Below, piece after piece: positions 60,632 through 64,000 of a DNA stretch of 64,000 bases. Source of the DNA: Pyrus communis (lineage: Eukaryota > Streptophyta > Magnoliopsida > Rosales > Rosaceae); the NCBI RefSeq assembly GCF_963583255.1, contig NC_084807.1, positions 1,936,872 to 2,000,871 of the forward strand, written 5' to 3'. The translations under genes and the position numbers were made by a program. Position 1 is the stretch's first letter. Each line of letters begins with the position of its first letter. The notes under the pieces are model-generated. The model saw only the letters and a program-made list of their open reading frames with translations, was not told where the DNA came from and ran no database searches.

Positions 60632-63600
60632 GATATGCAGTGGGTTCCATTTCTAATGTCTTTGTGGGTTTTCAGGGGTGCAGATCCTAATTGACAAGGA
60701 AGAACAGAAACGGATATAACAACAGTGAGACCGAATGGGAGATCCAATGAAAAAAAACAGCAATGGATAAACCGAGGCCGGTAGATTTCAACTGCCTCAC
60801 AACCGCCGCCAGAGAGGTCAGGTTGTCCAGAGCACTACCTCTTCCTCCGCCAACACCGCTGTGTCAGATGTTAAGCTGCAGCTCCAGGAGGACCACAGCA
60901 ATGGCTTCAATCCCATCCTCCACTTTTGCTTCTGGTGAGTGTATTTTAAGCGCTTTTGCCAAAAATCTGCTTATTTACTTGGTTTTTGTGGGTTTTATTA
61001 AAATTGTATGGTTGTTGTTGTAGCGTAAAAAAGTTTGCATCTTTGCATTGATATTTGGAGCACCACACGGTATTTGGATTTGGGGTTGCATAGAAATTGA
61101 GTAATTGAAATGTATTAGATATCCAATGGAAAATTTCCAGTTATTAGATATCCAATTTGATATTTGGCGGGTAAATTTCCATTCTTTAGATTAGGGTGCA
61201 CAACAGTTGATAAGAGGATAAGTTAGAAATGGAGAGATGAAATGTATTAACTTTTATGACTAATTTCCAAAGAAATTGCAATCTGCCAATGTAAAACGGT
61301 CAGTTATTTAATATCCGGTTTCATTTATAGTAGAAAAGGCAATGGATAAGAGAGATGATGGTTAAATTTGTATTTGTTATGTTAACTATTTGAAGTCTAG
61401 AATCTAAAGTTAATATATTTGTTATGTTAAATGTCGTATGAAATATTTATTGTTGAAATCTTCTTGGTGCTTTGTTTTATAAAAGATTCAGGATGGGGAT
61501 AATTTAGCTGTCATTGATTGGCATCGTTTTTTAAGTTTTTTGTTTGTAGGATCGACTTGGGAAAGAACAGAGGAGAGCACAAGCATTATCAATTTATTTG
61601 CTATAGTATTGTCCCTCTTCCTCTGGCCTTCTGAAGTGTTTCCATTCCAGTGTCACCATCTTTTGTTTCATTCATTTGTAGAATATATTCTTCTTTTTTC
61701 TATACCTTTATTACCTCCTTTTAACTTTGATTATCTGTACTTGATGAGTATTATTAGACCCATTCTCAAAATTTTGCATCCCCTGCTTCTTTCTTATGGT
61801 CCTTATACTCAAACATGTGCAAGTTTGTATTTTTCTGATGGATTGGACTATTGGGAACTTAGGTACTTTTACTTTTTATATATTTTTGTTGGGTTTTTTC
61901 TTTTTCGGAAAATGAGTATTTGATTAATCGCTTGACTTTCGCTTTCAAAAGGACTGTTTGAAGTTTTGTGTCAATTTGGTTGTGATGGTAAGATTACTTT
62001 ATGTAACATTGTGTTGTGGCATGTGAGTATCGAACTTTTTTCTTAATTTAATTTCGGAAAGAAATGCGTTTTAACAGTAGTCCTATATGATGAAGTTAGC
62101 ATCCTTATAAGTTGGGAACCTAAAACAGGAGTGGTGTACTCATAAATTCCTACTTTTCTCTGCCTCCTTCCCCTCTACTTGCATCAGTTGTGACTTATTT
62201 TCTTTTTTGGTTTTATCTCAGGAGTTTGTCAGGGAGAAAGTTCGTGAACAAAAGAAATCTAATCGAGAGCTATTTTCTTTTTGGCACATATCATGAATTA
62301 TGTTTGGGTGTTTAAACAATATTTGCCTAAAAGTATACTCTGTTTTTTAGTGGTATTTCAAATAAGGTAACTTCCCCAAACATTGATATTTTGGTTTTCT
62401 ATTGGTATGTGTGAAACCAGCTTGATTCAGGTTACAAGGTTGAGGGTAGTGGATAGTCGTCATATTGCGGATAGTTAATCATGTTCAATAACCTTGGTTA
62501 CAGGGCCATTCACTTAAATTTTGGTTTCAAGTTGTAGAAAGACTGCTTTTCATTCTTTCTCAAAATAAGCTTTCACAGCTTCAGTTTCACATCATTCGTC
62601 ACTGGATTTGCTAATACAAGTTTTTATTGAGATAATCTTACTGGTGAATTGTTAAAAGGTAGGAAGAGAGAAGGCGGCCTGCGATTTTATTAACTAAAGT
62701 TCAGATTCATTTTCTGTGGTATGGGGTGTCCAAGAGAAAGGGTTTCAGGGATTAGGTTTGGGTGGGATTTCAAGGATTAGGTTTGGGGTTTTGTATGTGC
62801 GATTTGTAGAGAGATGGGGGTGTCCGAGATAGGATTTAGGAGATTTGTTTTAGGAATTGCAGAGAGAGATAGGGAGTGTCCAAGAGAAGTGTGGGAGGAT
62901 TTAGGCGGGATTTTAGGGATTTGGTTTAGGGTTTGTTTTCTTCGATTTGCAGAGACAGAGAGCTGGGACAAGGGTGAGAGAGAGATGAGAGGATTTTCTG
63001 CAAGGGTTAAAGGGAACGGGTAAGGGAGGTATGGGTATGGGTTTTTAGGGCCGGTTTCTAGGGAGGTGGTCTGCTGTCAGTGCCCTCACAGGGTGGGGTG
63101 TGATATGGGGGAGAGAGGAGAAGGGGTTGGTTGCTGAGAGAAGGTGACGGTGGGTGCACGATTAGGGGGACATAGAGAGTTGATTGGGTACAAGATTTGA
63201 GGGTAGGGTTGAGGGAATGAGTGTGTTGGCTGCAAAGAGATGGTGGGGTTGAGTTAGTATCTCCCTCTCTATCGCTTCTCTCTTCCTCCATATATGACAT
63301 CTTTGTTTTGGGGTCAAAATATGTTCGCTTTTACATAGAAATTTGAGTGTTTTATTTATTTATTTGGGTTTTTTTAGCTGATACATATTATGTTTTGTGT
63401 TTCTGGGTTTTATCACGTTGCTGATGCATAAACCCATCAGTTCCTCTGTAATTCGTTCTGGTTTTCATTATTCTTTTTCGATTTGTTTTATTAAAATTGA
63501 AATGGAATTTGTTGGCTTGATTTTGTATTAGGTTGCCAGAGGGTTCTGTTTTTAGGGTTCTCTCCGTCCCACTCACTCTCCTTCTCCCTCTCTGTTTCTC

Positions 63601-64000
63601 TTCTTCAATCAGTCTGACGTAGTTTTGCAATTTAGGGTTCAATGCATTTACTGGAATATACATACATATAAATGTCTAAATTTGTTCAATTTTTCTATAC
63701 ACAGGCTGGGTTAATTTGATTCTTGACCAATGATTGGATATTATATTACAACTGTGGGTTCTGTTTTTAGGGCTGGATGAAAAGAAACACCCATCAGAGC
63801 TTTCAACAACTCGAAGGTCAGTGATTTCTTCCTTCTCTCTAATTCTGTTTCTGCTATTTCAATTTGTAGAATTTAATTTAGGGTTTTAAGTTGGAAAATT
63901 TAATTAAACATTTTCAATTGGAGAGCTTGGTGTATACAACAATTAGGGTTGTTAATTTTGATTGCTGGTCTACTAAATGTTTTATAACATGTAAACAGGG
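60632..64000. other. Downstream region with no recognised gene
   Basis: About 60760-60950 has an unusually GC-balanced stretch with an open frame, but I cannot assign it and frames conflict. Positions 62700-62960 hold two to three degenerate ~115-bp G-rich repeats (GTGTCCAAGAGAA, GGATTTAGG words). CT/GA-rich stretches at 63080-63300 and 63555-63610 look like leader or low-complexity DNA. A short exon-like piece at about 63772-63816 ends at GTCAGT. An AG lies two bases before the window end, so a gene may continue beyond it. Confidence 0.4.

Noticed and set aside
61540..61923. 127-codon hydrophobic frame
   Set aside because: T-rich sequence gives Leu/Phe/Tyr-rich translation; there is no ATG context, splice or family support.

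Overview
This is plant nuclear DNA. Genes are widely spaced and intron-rich, with GT-AG introns and T-rich polypyrimidine tracts. There are LTR retrotransposons with 5-bp target-site duplications, many MITEs, and plant-specific families (mTERF, an ABA2-type dehydrogenase). Proteins closely resemble their Arabidopsis relatives, so it is a dicot. The MITE family at 12121, 25302 and 47207 resembles one I associate with apple and pear, so Rosaceae (Maleae) is my best guess; that step is inference.

Layout. 1-2.6 kb: a lone prefoldin-3 exon, then the 3' exons of an ELKS/Rab6-interacting-like coiled-coil gene (+). 3.5-8.8 kb: two tandem mTERF genes (+); the first is broken by one extra T, the second is intact. 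9.5-26 kb: a tandem segmental duplication. Each unit carries an intact two-exon xanthoxin-dehydrogenase-like SDR gene (-), and the second unit was later interrupted by a 6.4-kb LTR element and a MITE. 26.3-34.8 kb: a ~2.3-kb solo LTR with a second 6.2-kb copy of the same LTR element nested inside it. Both 6-kb elements have gag-like remnants, no recognisable pol, and long noncoding tandem arrays. 36.3-45.3 kb: a complete 14-exon gene for the intron-binding spliceosomal helicase AQUARIUS (+). 46-48.6 kb: transposon debris. 48.6-51.4 kb: an eRF1 release-factor gene (-). Its frame breaks exactly at the GGQ motif, and an open frame continues past its stop codon into tandem exon-like units. 53.3-53.8 kb: a small acidic ORF (-). 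54.3-57.1 kb: a truncated Copia element (-). 58.7 kb: a 185-bp solo LTR. 59.8-60.6 kb: the 5' three coding exons of a Peter Pan/SSF1-like ribosome-biogenesis gene (+), then degenerate G-rich sequence to the end.

The genes do not form one pathway. The most interesting locus is eRF1. An in-frame, splice-compatible, tandemly repeated extension lies downstream of its TAG stop. This suggests readthrough/NMD-type autoregulation, or a decaying paralog that keeps that architecture. Two other points stand out: the pol-less LTR elements whose internal arrays repeat a ~24-bp palindrome, and LTR promoters with tandem GACACGTGTC motifs next to ABA-biosynthesis-type genes.
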